NCBI GenBank assembly: GCA_903813345.2
Contig: CAIIXF020000008.1
Location: 35,426,867-35,490,866, forward strand
Direction of reading: 5' to 3'
DNA: 64,000 bases
Source of the DNA: Owenia fusiformis
Lineage: Eukaryota; Annelida; Polychaeta; Sabellida; Oweniidae
Shown here piece after piece: positions 24,601 through 39,600 of this stretch. How positions within the stretch are numbered: position 1 is the stretch's first letter; every line of letters begins with the position of its first letter. A model generated the notes under the pieces. That model was not told the origin of the DNA, searched no databases, and worked only from the letters and a program-made list of their open reading frames with translations. A program made the translations under genes and the position numbers.

Positions 24601-27600
24601 CTAATCACGTGGGGGCTTTTATAATGGCTATCGCAAGAACTCTACGGTGGGCTTACAATGGAGAAAACCGCATTTTTGTAGCTGCAAGTTGAGAAAAGCT
24701 ATTTCAGTTGTCCTTTAAGATTAATTGAAGAAATTCAAAATGAAGTTAGAAAGAGCACACACAAAAGTTAAAGAGGAAGCTGCTATTTCTTAATACTTTT
24801 TAACAGTAATATCAAACATGTGACAAGATGTCACCACCTAGTTGCAATTACAAAAGTGTAACAATTGTTACAGATGCCACTGATGCCAAAACACAGTATA
24901 CAAATGTGTTGAATATAACAATATGCCAACACATTTTGGTGGTGACAGAATAAATGTATTTTACATGCAGTTTCTTGAAAAATATACAGTAAAACGTGTC
25001 TTAAGTGGAACACTTTTTGTACTTCTAAAAATGTTCCACTTGGGAGGTGTTCTACTTATAGAGGTTTAATTAACATTAAGTCAGTTGGACTGGGGGCTCT
25101 GTTCTACTAACGGAGGTGCTCCACTTCTAGAAGTGTTCCACTTTACAGGTTCAGCTATATGTAATAATGCCAATCTTCAAAATATAGTTATCTTATTTAG
25201 GAATACAGTAAAGGCTATAAAAGATACACATTTAGACTGTCGCACTCTCACAAAAAACACTTTGAACCTGTATTCCCTGAAAGAGCTGTTCACTAAGACA
25301 GGTTCAGCTATACTTCATTATCTAAGAACTCAAGAAATCCTTTGACTCTCTCTCTACAAAATACCTGTTCTGTAGTTCTATCTCGAACTAGAAACCAATG
25401 GGAGCTTGCCCAGCTACTGTCTGCAGCTGCTGAACTTGTGTTCTCTTTATCTTCACCAAGTTTTAGTTGGCAATAGTGGATATCATCGAGAAACTTCTTT
25501 CCCTCAACTGGCTTGTTCAGTATTGTCACTTTTAATGCACCTTGACCTGAAATTCAGTATTAGCACGTTTAATGCACCTTGAGCTGAAATTCAGTATTGT
25601 CAATTTTAATGCACCTTGAGCTGAAATTCAGTATTGTCAATTTTAATGCACCTTGAGCTGAAATTCAGTATTGTCAATTTTAAGGCACCTTGAGCTGAAA
25701 TTCAGTATTAGCACTTTCAATGCACCTTGAGCTGAAATTCAGTATGTCAATTAGCTTATGCTGAAATTCAGTTTTAGCACATTTAATGCACCTTGAGCTG
25801 AAATTCAGTATTGTCATTTTTAATGCACCTTGAGCTGAAATTCAGTATTGTCACTTTTAATGCACCTTGAGCTGAAATTCAGTATTGTCACATTTAATGC
25901 ACAGTGAGCTGAAATTCAGTATTGTCATTTTTAATGCACCTTGAGCTGAAATTCAGTATTGTCAGTTTTAATGCACCTTGAGCTGAAATTTAGAATTGTC
26001 ACTTTCAATGCACCTTGAGCTGAAATTCAGTATTGTCACCTACAATGCACCTTGAGCTGAAATTCAGAATTGTCACTTTCAATGCACCTTGAGCTGAAAT
26101 TCAGTATTGTCAATTTCAATGCACCTTGAGCTGAAATTCAGTATTGTCAATTTCAATGCACCTTGAGCTGAAATTCAGTATTGTCATTTTTAATGCACCT
26201 TGAGCTGAAATTCAGTATTGTCAATTTTTAATGCACCTTGAGCTGAAATTCAGTATTAGCACATTCAATGCACATTGAGCTGAAATTCAAAATTGTCACT
26301 TTCAATGCACCTTGAGCTGAAATTCAGTATTGTCATTTTTAATGCACCTTGAGCTGAAATTCAATATTGTCATTTTTAATGCACCTTGAGCTGAAATTCA
26401 GTATTGTCGATTTTAATGCACCTTGAACTGAAATTCAGAATTGTCACTTTCAATGCACCTTGAGCTGAAATTCAGTACTGTCATTTTTAATGGCCTGAAA
26501 TTCAGTATTGTCATTTTTAATGCACCTTGAGCTGAAATTCAGTATTGTCAATTTTAATGCACCTTGAGCTGAAATTCAGAATTGTCACTTTCAATGCACC
26601 TTGAGCTGAAATTCAGTATTGTCATTTTTAATGGCCTGAAATTCAGTATTGTCACTTTTAATGCACCTTGAGCTGAAATTCAGTATTGTCACTTTTAATG
26701 CACCTTGAGCTGAAATTCAGTATAGCCAATTTTAATGCACCTAAGCCTGAAATTCAGTATTGTCAATTTTAATGCACCTTGAGCTGAAATTCAGTATTGT
26801 CACTTTTAATGCACATTGAGCTGAAATTCAGTATTGTCAATTTTAATGCACCTTGAGCTGAAATTCAGAATTGTCACTTTTAATGCACATTGAGCTGTAA
26901 TTGGGTGTACATGTAGTCATCTTTAATGCATGTTGAGCATTCAGTAGTCACTTCAATGCACCTGACCTAAAAGGACGATTCTCGGTTTGGAGAACGAAGT
27001 TCTTCAATCTAAATGAGCATTATCCCTGTTTCGGACAAATTTGATTTTTTTACATAATATAGATTTTAATGTCTTCTTTTGAATAATTTGGGTATTATTT
27101 TTAGATTTTTCGCAAAAAAATATTAGCGCAGTACACTGATGAACTTCTTTCCCCAAAATCAAGACTTGTATTTTATTGAATCAGTCTAATTGAGCATTAT
27201 CCCTGCTTCAGACCAATTTGTTATTTTTACATCTTGTAGATTTAAATGTCCTCTTTTGAATATTCATATTTTAATTTGGGTAATATTTCTATATTTTTCA
27301 TGAAAAAAATTATTAGCCCAGGAGACTGTTCTCCAAACCGAGAATCGTCCTTTAAGTATTATAATTCACTTTAGAACATTCATTTTTCTAAACGAATTAC
27401 ACAGAAATTGGTTTTGAATATGGTACTTAATGGTGAAATGTGTTTTGTTTTTCTTGCCATGTAATTTCTTGTTAACAAAAATGTTTACCCAATTTCTTCT
27501 TGTTGGTATCTGTTGGTCTGTATGTAGGTCCTGTTGATCCCAGTTTCATTTGAACCTTCCCAGGATCCACCAGAGCTGATGTGATGCTATCCATAACGAG

Positions 27601-30600
27601 ATTATGCATCCACGATTTCAAAATCGGCACCTCCATGAGGTCAATGGATTTCAGCGCCCTCACATTAAACCAGATGTCAGGTCTGAAAATAGTTGAATAT
27701 TGTACTTAATTTTTTTTTTCGAGAACATTTAGTCAGTAAAACCTCTATATCTGAACACCTCTCTCATCCAAACACCTATCAATTTGAACACTTTGAGTCT
27801 TAATTTTATTTTGTCAGTTTTGATAAATACTACAAATACACAATACATTAAGAATAAAGATACAATAAATAATAAATAAGTTTACAATAAATTATGAACG
27901 TGCTATTTTCATTTTTATATACATAATTACCACTTGTATAAATATCCGTTTAAAATAATGATAAGTGTAGATTAGATAAAAAATGCAAAAGCAAAAAAAT
28001 TTGTGAAATATTCTGTAAAGGAAATATCCATCGCTCTGTTCCTCAGGGGATTTTATTTGTTAGAGAAATCTCCATCCTTGTAAACACTCAAGAGGTTCAA
28101 ACTGCACAATGGCACTCAGGTAATAATTTGCCTGTTCCCTGTATCATTTTCAACTCAACAATGATTTGTTAATGACATGTATTTCACTAATTAGGCCTCA
28201 AAGGAGTATTGTATGATGAAGTCACCTGATACCTGGAACAGCAACAATGAGTGACATTTGCAACTGTGATATTACAGCCTATAAGATTAATACAAAGAAT
28301 ATTAATGGCCACTGAACCTTTTAATAAGACCACAAAAGGCCATTGTATGAGGAATCTCAACTGATATCAACTGATATGGTCCCTCGATTTAACAGGAATG
28401 ATAAGTAAGGTTTGCTTCTGTGTTACTATAGTTCTTGGCAACAATCTTTACTGAATAAAAATGCAAGTAAATCAGCCAGTGCATTCACACTTTGAGGGGC
28501 TTGAAGTATTTCCTCACCTTAGAGAAAAAAACTTGAGATAGGAAGCAGGCATGAGTATTTTGTCATACATGACCCCCATTTCCCATACAACTGACTTACT
28601 TTTCCAAAAATGAGATGGATGCTTTGCTAATATGTGGGAAGGGTGTATCCATAGACATGTGTAGGATCAGCTGTAATTGGCCTTCCAAGTGGAGCTTCTC
28701 TATAGCTATAGGTATAGACATCCCCATACTGAAATATAGACATAATCATACTGAAACATAGACATACCCCCATACTGAAATAAAGCCTGATTATTGTGAA
28801 ATATAGACATTCCCCTACAGAAATAAAAAATAAAAACCCATACTGAAATGTATACATTCCCATTTTGAAATATAAAACATTCCCAAACTGAAATATAGAC
28901 ATATATACCCATATAAAATACAGACAATATACCAATATGAAATATGGATACCCATACTGAAAATTGATTACTTATCCCTTCGATTATGAAGAATGGGTAA
29001 AACAAATGAAATCTTAAAATATCTTTTAAAAAATTGGAGCATCATGGAAATTGAACAAACATCTTTAAAATATATTTAATGGTTGAAAGTTAAGGTCCAA
29101 CTTACAATTTTTTGCTCATCCTTGTATTGAAGACCATGACAAAATCTTCCGAAAGAACACCTAGAATTTAGAAAAACTTTTGATAAAAATTATGTAATGT
29201 CATTTTTCTATTTAATCCACATATTTCTGTATATAGTAGATGGGTTAACTACATTTGGACTTCATTGTATGATGCAAATGTCCCATTTGGCATGGAAGTA
29301 CCTTAGGGCAATATAAATAAATTTATCCAAAGACACAAGCTAGATGGCGCTTCATATTGGAAATATACACATTTTTCAAAATGGCCGCCAAAAATACATC
29401 AGAGACAATATCTTTGCTTCTGTGCATGCTACAATTATAAGATTGGTGTCAAAATATACAGTGATGTAGTCGTAGAATCTATTTTATTAGATCTTGAGTC
29501 TTGAAAATTAAGAACTTCGACTTTATATTCAAAATATACGCGTTTTTCAAAATGACTGCCGGAAATATAACAAAGAAGAAATCTTACCTTAAGAATACTT
29601 ACAAATTAGGATATCTTACCTTACAAAATGTCCCCTCTGTCATGGAAATATCTCAGGGCAATAGAAACAAATTTATCCAAAGACACAAGCTTGATGGTGC
29701 TTTGTATTGGAAATATACACATTTTTCAAAATGGCCGCCAAAAATACATCAGAGACAATAGTTTTGCTTCTATGCATGCTACAATTATAAGTGGTGTCAA
29801 AAAATACATTAATGTAGTTGTAGAATCTATTTAATTAGGTTTCGAATCTTGTAAATTCAGCACTTGCACTTTATATTCAAAATATATGCATTTTTCAAAA
29901 TGGCTGCCAGAAATATAACAAAGATGATATCTTCGCTTCGAAGATTGCTACAATGATAAGAGTGGTGTCAAAGTATACATTAATATTGGGTTGTAGAATC
30001 CATTTAAATAGGTCTTTCATAATAAGAATTTTCACTATTGGAAATTATGTGTTTCTAAAAATGGCCACCAGAAATATAACAATGATGATATCTTCACATC
30101 AGTGCATATGATACACATACAATTGGTGTCAAAATTTAATATTTATGGGGTAGGAGAATCAATTTCATTAGGTCTTGTGAGATTATAATTTTCAGTTTAT
30201 ATTGGAAATAAATGCAGCTGAAAATATAACAAAGATTGTATCTTTGCTAACAAAGATTGTACCTTTGATAACAAAGATTGTATCTTTGCTAGCAAAAATT
30301 GTATCTTTGCTAAAAGTTTCTTTGCTTCTGGGCATAATATTTCATAAAATTGGCTTCAAAATCTACATTTTTGGGAATGTAAAATCTATTTAATTACTCA
30401 GATGCAAGTAGCTAGTTACTATTTTCCCCACCGGACGGTTAATTCGGGTGAAATAACATTGCAGGGTATCACAAAGTTCACTTAAACTTAGTGGTTCATA
30501 TTACTCTTTTGTATCTGACAGTTGTATAAATTAAAATATCTCCAGTAAAAGAAAATATTATCTGCACAACACAAGAAAAGATATTTCACTTTTTGTGTTT

Positions 30601-33600
30601 TACAACATGGGGACTATGGGAAATCTCCCTGACCTAAATGTCACATTTTCAAAGAAAATTCAATTTTAAAGTTGATGGACTCATTTCAAATGTGTATTTA
30701 TTTTTCAATGTTCCTTTTACTCAAATTCACCAGAAAGACCAGAGTCAGCTCTTTAATGTAACTTGCAATAAACATGCATCTGCAATGGTAGTGCAACTTT
30801 AGTTGTTGCAATGCAACATACATAAGAGAGAAATGTGATAGATAGAAACCACGCAGGAGAGACATACATATGCACCTATAGTTAGAAAGGGCCAGAAATC
30901 TTCTGGCGAGAGAAAATCTTGAAGATCGGAATAGGCTGTATATTATGACAGTATTGCAGAACCCTCTTCATCTCCTCTTTTTCTCAATTAAAACATATCA
31001 AAAGTTTCTTCACTTTATATCAACAATTACTTAAAAGGGGATGGCATTTGAAATGCGCTGAAGTTGAAAACCACATCTCCCATGCTATCCATAGTTTTCA
31101 TCATAGTTTCCATTACAAATTGATATTCAAAACTACACTTTCAAACTATTCTACTTTTGAAGAAGTTTAAGAGCCCTTGTTAGATACAATTTGTTGTAAT
31201 ATTTTCCACAGCCATTGAGAAAAGGGCATACATTTTCAATAAAAAGTGAAAATGTTTGTTAACTAATAGATTTGCAGTACAATATCAGAATTTCCGCTGA
31301 TTTTAACATTTTGTTGTCCATTAAGTCAATGCTAAAATCATATTTCATAAAATTAACATCATCTTCAATTTAATTGAGTACATATGGCCATACTTTGAAG
31401 GAATCTGAAAATAATTGCAAAATCATACATAAGACAGATGATGGACTGACAGACTGACGGACGGAGGGCTTTACTATCCCCACTGAGCTTTCTTCGTTGG
31501 GAAAAAAATACTATAAACCTTATCAAATGGATTCTACCACCCATTAATGTATACTTGGACATCAATCTTACTTTTGTAGCATGCATACAAGTGAAGATAT
31601 CATCTTTGCTACATCTCTGGCAGCCATTTTGAAAAGGCATATTTTTTAATATAAAGAGGAAGTTTCTCATTTTCAAGACACAAAACCAACACTAAATTGA
31701 TTCCTCGACCACAAAATGTATATTTAGGCACCAATCGTATCATTATAGTATGCATAGAAGAAAATATATTGTCTCCGTTGTATTTTTGGCGGCCATTTTG
31801 AAAAATGTGAATATTTCCAATATAAAGCGCCATCTAGCGTGTGTCTTTGGATAAATTTGTTTCTATGGTCCTAAGGTACTCTCATGCCAAAGGAACCGTT
31901 TGCATCATAGATTGAAGTCCAGACCCCCTAAAATGCAGTTAACCCATCTACTAATAGTTACTTTTATATTATAATATATGAAGGTTATTAAATGGGAAGT
32001 TTTGGATACAGGGTATATCCTGCTTAGGGAAATACATGTACAATATATCTATACATTGTATTTCCCGAGGGTTATAACCTGTATTCAATACCGAGTAGTA
32101 AATAACTTATTGATCCCATACTTTAATAGAATATGATGATTAAAAAATGCAGGAAAATGCGCTGAACAAAATACCTAGGGATTGATGAGTGGAGGGTACA
32201 GCGGGACATATATATATCTCCCACTCACCTCAGATATCAATTATATTCCCTCATGTTATTTACAGATAGCAGTACTAAGTGTGGGATAAAAACAATATTC
32301 AATCCCTCCCAGTAAATAACTTCTACAGCATATTATAAGTATCAAAACCTACCTATATCAATCACAAGGCCTATCTGGTAGTCAGACACCATAGAAAGAC
32401 CATTAGGAGGATGAATCATGTCTAGCCAAGATACTGGAGTCGTCCCTTCTGGTATACCATCTGCGTTCTCGAAAGCTCTCACATATTTGATATAAGGGGT
32501 CTGTTCTCCCAGACTGAATTTGTCTAACTCGACCTGGTCTGAAATGTATGATTTGTATATAAGTATGAGGAAACAGGCCCGTAGCCAGGATTTGTCAAGA
32601 GGGGCGGGGGTTTCACTTGTATCAATTTTGGTCCAAATGGCCAAAATCACTTAAAAAGTGCTCAGAATGGTGAAAAACTGCATGATTTTGAAATATTTTT
32701 TGATCCAGGGGGGGGGGGAACCAATCAAACCCCCCTGGCTACGGGCCTGGGAAATGTGATATAATGCTACTGAACACATGCTTTGTTGATAAGAGTAGTA
32801 TAATTAGATCCTTTCCTATAAGTATTCTGAAAAATTAACTTTTTTATTGTTAGTTTTTTCTTTTGTTAATTTAGTGGGATCAGAATTGAAGAAGCTGCAT
32901 TATAAAGAGGGGAGGAAAGAACCATAAGTTCTGAGAAGGCCAGGGGATCTCCTTCAATAGCTACCATGATATTCCACATTGTACAGGATGAATTGCTGAG
33001 TTACTGGATATAGTACTCTTACTCTCGGGGAGTTTACATATGCGTGAAACCTCATCCATCCAAGGAGGGTTAGAAATTTGACAAATAATTTTGTTCCAGG
33101 GGTTGGGATTTTGACGGCTTGAGATAGAGACTGAGTAGAGACTTTTGGAATGGATATTTAAATTTGTTTTCAATTGCCTAGTTTATGTGGGAGGAGCAGA
33201 TTTTGGAACTAATTTATCTGCCACTAGAGATTTTGTAGATTTTAGACCTAAATAATAATGCTGATTCCAAGCACTGATTTTGTAGAAACTAAATAATCAC
33301 AATTTCTGTGATATTAAAATTTTGTCAGGCAAATGCACAAAATGATTCCAATTAGCTGATATATGGTACTGTTAAGGCAATGAACTCTAGTAAATTAATT
33401 GGCTACGTTCAAACACAAAAGTAATGAAACATTCTCATGAAATTAGCAAAGTGGCATACAAATGACATATGTACATGGGAACTGTTCACTTATACTGTTT
33501 AATAGCATACTATTATGAATCATAAATATGTCAAGGCTCAGATTGTTGCCATGTTGCATAATATATTAAAGGCAGAATCAGAGATATAGGGATGATGACA

Positions 33601-36600
33601 ACAACATGTACAATTAAATTGATCTTCAGTGTACCAATAACAGCAGATTATATAAAAATGGACTGTAACAAATACCCGGATTTGTTGGTATAAAATGGGA
33701 TATCACTTTTTATGCCAGCATAAAATGGGACATCACTTTTTTTGCCAGCATAAAATGGGACATCACTTTTTATGCCAGCATAAAATGGGACATCACTTTT
33801 TTTGCCAGCATAAAATGGGACATCACTTTTTATGCCAGCATAAAATGGGACATCACTTTTTATGCCGGGCATAAAAAGTGATATCAAAAAATACCAACAA
33901 ATTTTTATATGATCTGCTGTTCAATGTATTCTTTACCATTTGAAATACATTTCCATAATCTATCATATCAACTGAGTGCATAAGTGCAGAAAATTCCCCT
34001 TAATGAATCTAAATATCTTCAAGTTTTCCTGGTACAAAGCATAGGAACCGTGGGTATTATAATGGGCATATTGAAAGCCCATGGTATTATTAGAAAATAT
34101 TTTAGAACACAAATTTATATAAGCCCAAAATATTGGAAAGCTTGCTAACTTAGTCTGATTCTCCCTTTAATGTTACTACTTTATATAGCATTGCCACTTT
34201 ATAAAATCTTTTGTGATACCACAGCAATAGATAATGTTCCCTTGTGTTTGCTAATGAAATGTAGCACAATGATTAATAAAAAATGCATTATGGGCCCATT
34301 AAAAAATTGGAGTAAAAATAGTCTCATAAGTGGGTTGTGGGTGGGATTTACAATGAGTTATTCATAATTTTATGGCAAAGCTGGTGTCATATACTGGTAA
34401 TGAAAATGGATTTGTTGCAAATGAAATTAATCAAGCTGATGTGAAAAAGTCGGCTTAACTTGAGATTCCAAGGTGTAAAATTTATCATGTCTATTGTTTT
34501 TTTAAGTCATTGTCACTATTTTGTCTAGTCATTGTTGATATTCTTTAGACAAGTCATTGTCACTATTTTGTCTAGTTATTGGTGATATTCTTTAGACAAG
34601 TCATTGTCACTTTGTTATTGATATTCTTTAGATAAGTCATTGTCACTATTTTGATTAGTCAATGTCATTCTTTTGTCCAGTCATTGTTGATTCTTTAGAT
34701 AAATCATTGTCATTCTTAAATGTTTAGTCATTGTCAATTATTTTGTCTAGTCATTGTTGATATTCTTTAGATAAATCATTGTCATTCTTTTGTCTAGTCA
34801 TTGTTGATTCTTTAGATAAATCATAGTCATTCTTAAATGTAATTAGTCGTTGTCAATTATTTTATCTAGTCATTGCTGATATTCTTTAGATAAATCATTG
34901 TCATTCTTTTGTCTAGTCATTGTTATTCTTTTGTTTAGCAAATTCTCTTATTTTGCCATTGTTATTTTTTTCTTTTGTCAATTGTTTCCTGGTATCTTTT
35001 TTATTTTTTCCTCTTGAAATCAGACTTTCTCCATTTGTAAATAGTGCAGGATGGACCAATATCTACAACCAGGAATGGAGTAAAAAGTTCAGTGAGGTGC
35101 CCTGCCAAGTGAAAAGGCATTGTCGAGATCATTGCTTTTACAAAATTAGATACTGAATTTTTCAAATCAATTGTATCTTATCTAAAAATGTACGTACCAA
35201 CGAAAGCTGGTTTTACATTTGACAGGACAGGATCCAAGTGACGCTTCAGTAGATCAGCAATGGTTGGGGAACTGAACACCCACCTGGAAAAGAAGAAAGT
35301 ACAATTGGATAACTAGAAAGTATACTTGAAAACCACGGGGTGCCATCGAATAATTTTGGCAACGTACCGGAGAACGACATTTTACTAAGAAATGGAATAA
35401 TTTAGCACAATATATTTTTAACTAGAGTTCTATTTTGATTTTGACAAAAGTAAGTATTCCATGCAATAACTATTTCATTCATGAGTTTGTAGGAATTCTG
35501 TTGGAACCCAGTTCTGATCAAGTACGAAGTTATTGAAATCGGCGCAGACGGACTTTACTCCGAAAGATGGTTTTTCGATTATAACTTTTCACAACATTTA
35601 GGTATAGACTTCTGAAAAAAGTACAGAATAGTCCTTATACTTTTGAATAATTCTGTTATTTCTGATTCACACGACTCTGATTTGTTTAATTAAAAAAAAA
35701 GTTTTAAAAATATTACTTAGGAACGTAACCGGAGCTGGGAACGTAACCGGAGCAGATCAGTTGAATTATTTAATCAAAAAAAATTAAAATATATGATTTG
35801 TAACATGGTCATTTTCACATTGTTTATATTTCTACTTTTCATATTGACCAATCCCCAACCATGTCATTTTAACAGGTCCCTTCATTACTTTACACCAGTG
35901 TTTCAAATATTTAATTCCAATGTTTTCAATTCTTTTGTATACTTTCTACTATATCTTCCTTTATAAGCAATTTTTAGCTTTTCATGGTGTGATTGTTTCG
36001 TACTGTTTTTGTATTCCATATAATAGCATTCACTCACATGTAGCTGAGTTTGGGTGTTGGCCCAGCCTAAGTAGTTGCTTAGAGTTAGATGATAATGTAG
36101 ATTGTACAGAGAACGTTTGAAGTTTATTTGAAATAGACTATTTTATATATTTTAACTTTAGTTATCTGTTACTTTTATTTGCCACCCACGGGCCTTACAC
36201 TCGCCCCGTTACAGATTTAAAGCACATATACTAATTTAAAAACATACGGGATTGTTCGAATGCGTATTTATTACATTTAATTTAAAGAAAAAAATTTATC
36301 CATTGTGAAAAATTAAATTTGGTATTTACCATGCATAAGTGCACTTACCTTAGAAAGGCTATCAGACATAGAACAATCCACTGTGAAAAAAGCCAAATAT
36401 AGTTTGTACTATAGCAAACTATTTTTTAGAATATCCCCCATATAGTTTGAATATCACCTAAAATATGGGCGAGAATAGTTTCTCCCATATTCCTAAAAAC
36501 GGAACACTTTAATATAAGTCCTGATATACTCTCCCATACGCCCATATAAACTGAAATAAGCTGCATATATCATTGCAGAGTGTATATCTTTACTGAACTA

Positions 36601-39600
36601 TTTTCCACTTATACGCCTCAAAGTAGGAATCAAACCTACTATATGCGGTGAAAAACAACTTATATTAAATTAAAACAGACTATATCAAACTATACTTGAC
36701 CGATTCTTCTCTTATTCTACCTCAAAACAAACTATACGCGTCTTATACGCGATATTACGTAATAGCTTCAGTTCCCGAGTTTGTTGTTTTAACAGATTAA
36801 AAGCAAAGTCCAGCATCGAATGTATTTTGTTTTTAATGCTAATTAATGCGCTTGTTCAGATTAATCTGGTCATTTCTACAACTGAGGGTTCTAATTTCCA
36901 TCAAAAAGTCATTTATAAACTAAGCTTTTTACTTTTACTAAATTGGGCAATGGCAGTCGAATTATAATTAACACTGTGTTAAATTTTGGATTCATTTCAT
37001 TAAGTCTGTGAAAAGTTACATTTTTCAATTAACTTGGTATTGAAGTAAAAATAATATAGAATAAAATGTTTAATATAGTTGCAATTAGAGGGAATCGTAG
37101 AGAATATTTTTTCCTGTACAGTAGGCAGTTATTTCCTGTATTATTGCGGAATAAGATATAATAACTATTTTTAAAAACTAATTTTTCTTTAATGATATTA
37201 TTCGTGTATTATTTGAAGGGAACAACATATATTGCCATATAATATAGAATAATATTCTAGTCAGGAGCAAATAATATGTTGGCATTTGCAATCAAAACCG
37301 GATTATATGAGTTTATTTTTGAGCCGTTAATCCCTAAGTATTCCATTCCTATGAAATGAGTTTCATTCACACTAATTAATCCGTTTGTTAGGATTAATTT
37401 CTCCAGCGTATGGTTCTTATTTCTCAAAAAGATTATTTGCAAATAAAGTTTTTACATATTTATTTGATTGTATAATGTCCATCGAGTTATGATTAAGATT
37501 GTGTTAAATTTGGGATTCAATCGATCAATCCATTAGAAAGTTAATTTTTTATTCTTAATTGATGAGTTTTCCTCACATTTTTACTGTATTGTTTCTCTGT
37601 CACATCAGGTTTACAACAAACAACATTTAAATCCCCCGGCCTCTTACACAGGTACGAACAACCATCTGTACTATTCACTTTGCCAACCAAAAAACAGTCA
37701 TGACACAAACTGCTCACTATTCAATTAATATATTACGCATTTTATACAAGCCCGTACCTAAGGACCCCCTTCCCATGGCCAACAATTTCTTAAAAGAGAT
37801 GCAGTTTTTCATCATTCACATACCTGTACATGTATTGACATGTCAGAGCAATGTAATTAGTAAAACTTTAATCCCTAAGTATTCAATTTCTATGAATTGA
37901 GTTTTGTTCACCCTAATAAATAATCTGTTTGTTAGAGTTAATGGATTAATCTCTACAGTCTATGTTTCTAATTCCCACAAAAATAAATTACAAATTAAGT
38001 TTTTCATATTTATTTGATTGTATAGTATACCTCGTGCTATGATTAACAATGTGTTCAAATTTGGATACAATCGATTAACTCATTGGGAATTAATTTTTTG
38101 ATTTTTAATTGTGGGGTTTCCTCACAATTTAACTCGATTGTTTCTCTATAACAAACAACATTTAAAGCCCTCTCTTACACAGACACAAACAAACACCACT
38201 ATTCACTTCGCAAACCACACAAAACTGCAAAAATATTCAGCTCAATACATTACACATTTGATACAGGTATGTGGCCATGAGGGGAGGGTCGTTGGGTTCA
38301 TGTGAATCCCCCACCCCTTTGCCAAGATTCTTTCAAAATCATTGGTATGTTTTGAAAATTGACCCCCTGGGCTCAAACTTATTACGAGCCTGTAATATAC
38401 CAGAAATATTGATTCCATCTGACAAATCACTTATAATAAATTAAGAAATAACATGCATTATGTAACTGATACAAGTTCATGTAGTATTAAGCCATATTAG
38501 AACAAAGTCAAAACTTATATTCTTTCACATTTCACAATTCATGCGGTTTCTGTTATCCATATGATATCTGAGATAAACACCCGTGATAAACAACAGAGAT
38601 TAGCCTTTGCAATACAATTGTTTCTATTAGAATCGGACCATTTCTGTTTATTACAGCTGGTTTTATTAATTATTCTTTGTTTTCCGTTTCAATATATACA
38701 TATACAAAAGGTGCAAGATTCGGTATGTTTAGTTGATAATGTGATAATGCAACTAAAGAAACGGGCGCATTTTACATTTATTGCAAATGTTTCATCTGAC
38801 AAATCGATGATTATGTTTTGAGCAAATTGGTGCATGGAAGAACAAACTGTTCCAAATAACATACGGTATGGACATACAGCTATGTCAGAGCAATATGATA
38901 AGTAAGACTTTAATCCCTAATTATTCAATTTCTATAAAATGAGTTTCGTTAACACTGATAACTAATCTGTTTGTTAGAGTCAATGGATTAATTTCCTACA
39001 GCCAACGATTCTAAGTTCAACAAAAAAAATTTGCAAATTAAGTTTTTTATATTTATTTGATTGTATATTATCCCCCATGTTATGATTAACATTGTGTTAA
39101 AATTTGGATTCAATTGATCAATTAATTGGAAAAATAATTTTTTAATTCTTAATTAATAAGTTTTCCTCACATGTTTACTCTATTGTTTCTCTGTCACATC
39201 AAGGTTACAATAAACGACATTTAAATCCCCCTCTTATATTACAAAGGCACAACCACCTGTATTCACTTTGTCAACCACAAAAACAAACAGTTTTGACACA
39301 GAAATGCTCAATATTCAGCTAAATACATTACGCATTTTATACAGGCCCATACCTAGCGACCCCCTCCCCTTGGCCAACAATTCTTTCAAGATCATGCAGT
39401 TTTTCACCATCTCGTACATGTATTGATATGTCAGAGCAATATAAATAAAACTTTAATCCCCAAGTATTTAATTTCTATGACATGAGTTTTGTTCACTGAT
39501 AACTAATCCGTTTGTTATGAATTAAAGGATTAATATCTACAGGCGATGGTTCTGATTTCCACAGACAAATAATTTGCAAATTAAGTTTTTCTAATTTATT

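Noticed and set aside
25510-26965. CRISPR-like regular array
   Set aside because: Units are contiguous with no unique spacers, and the context is an animal intron.
28627-29005. About 100-codon frames rich in FQYG/ISVW repeats
   Set aside because: They come from the 22-bp splice-site array read through.
33648-33887. 79-codon frame with KSDVPFYAG repeats
   Set aside because: 30 bp is a multiple of three, so the array stays open by chance; it is a MITE loop with no flanking coding signal.
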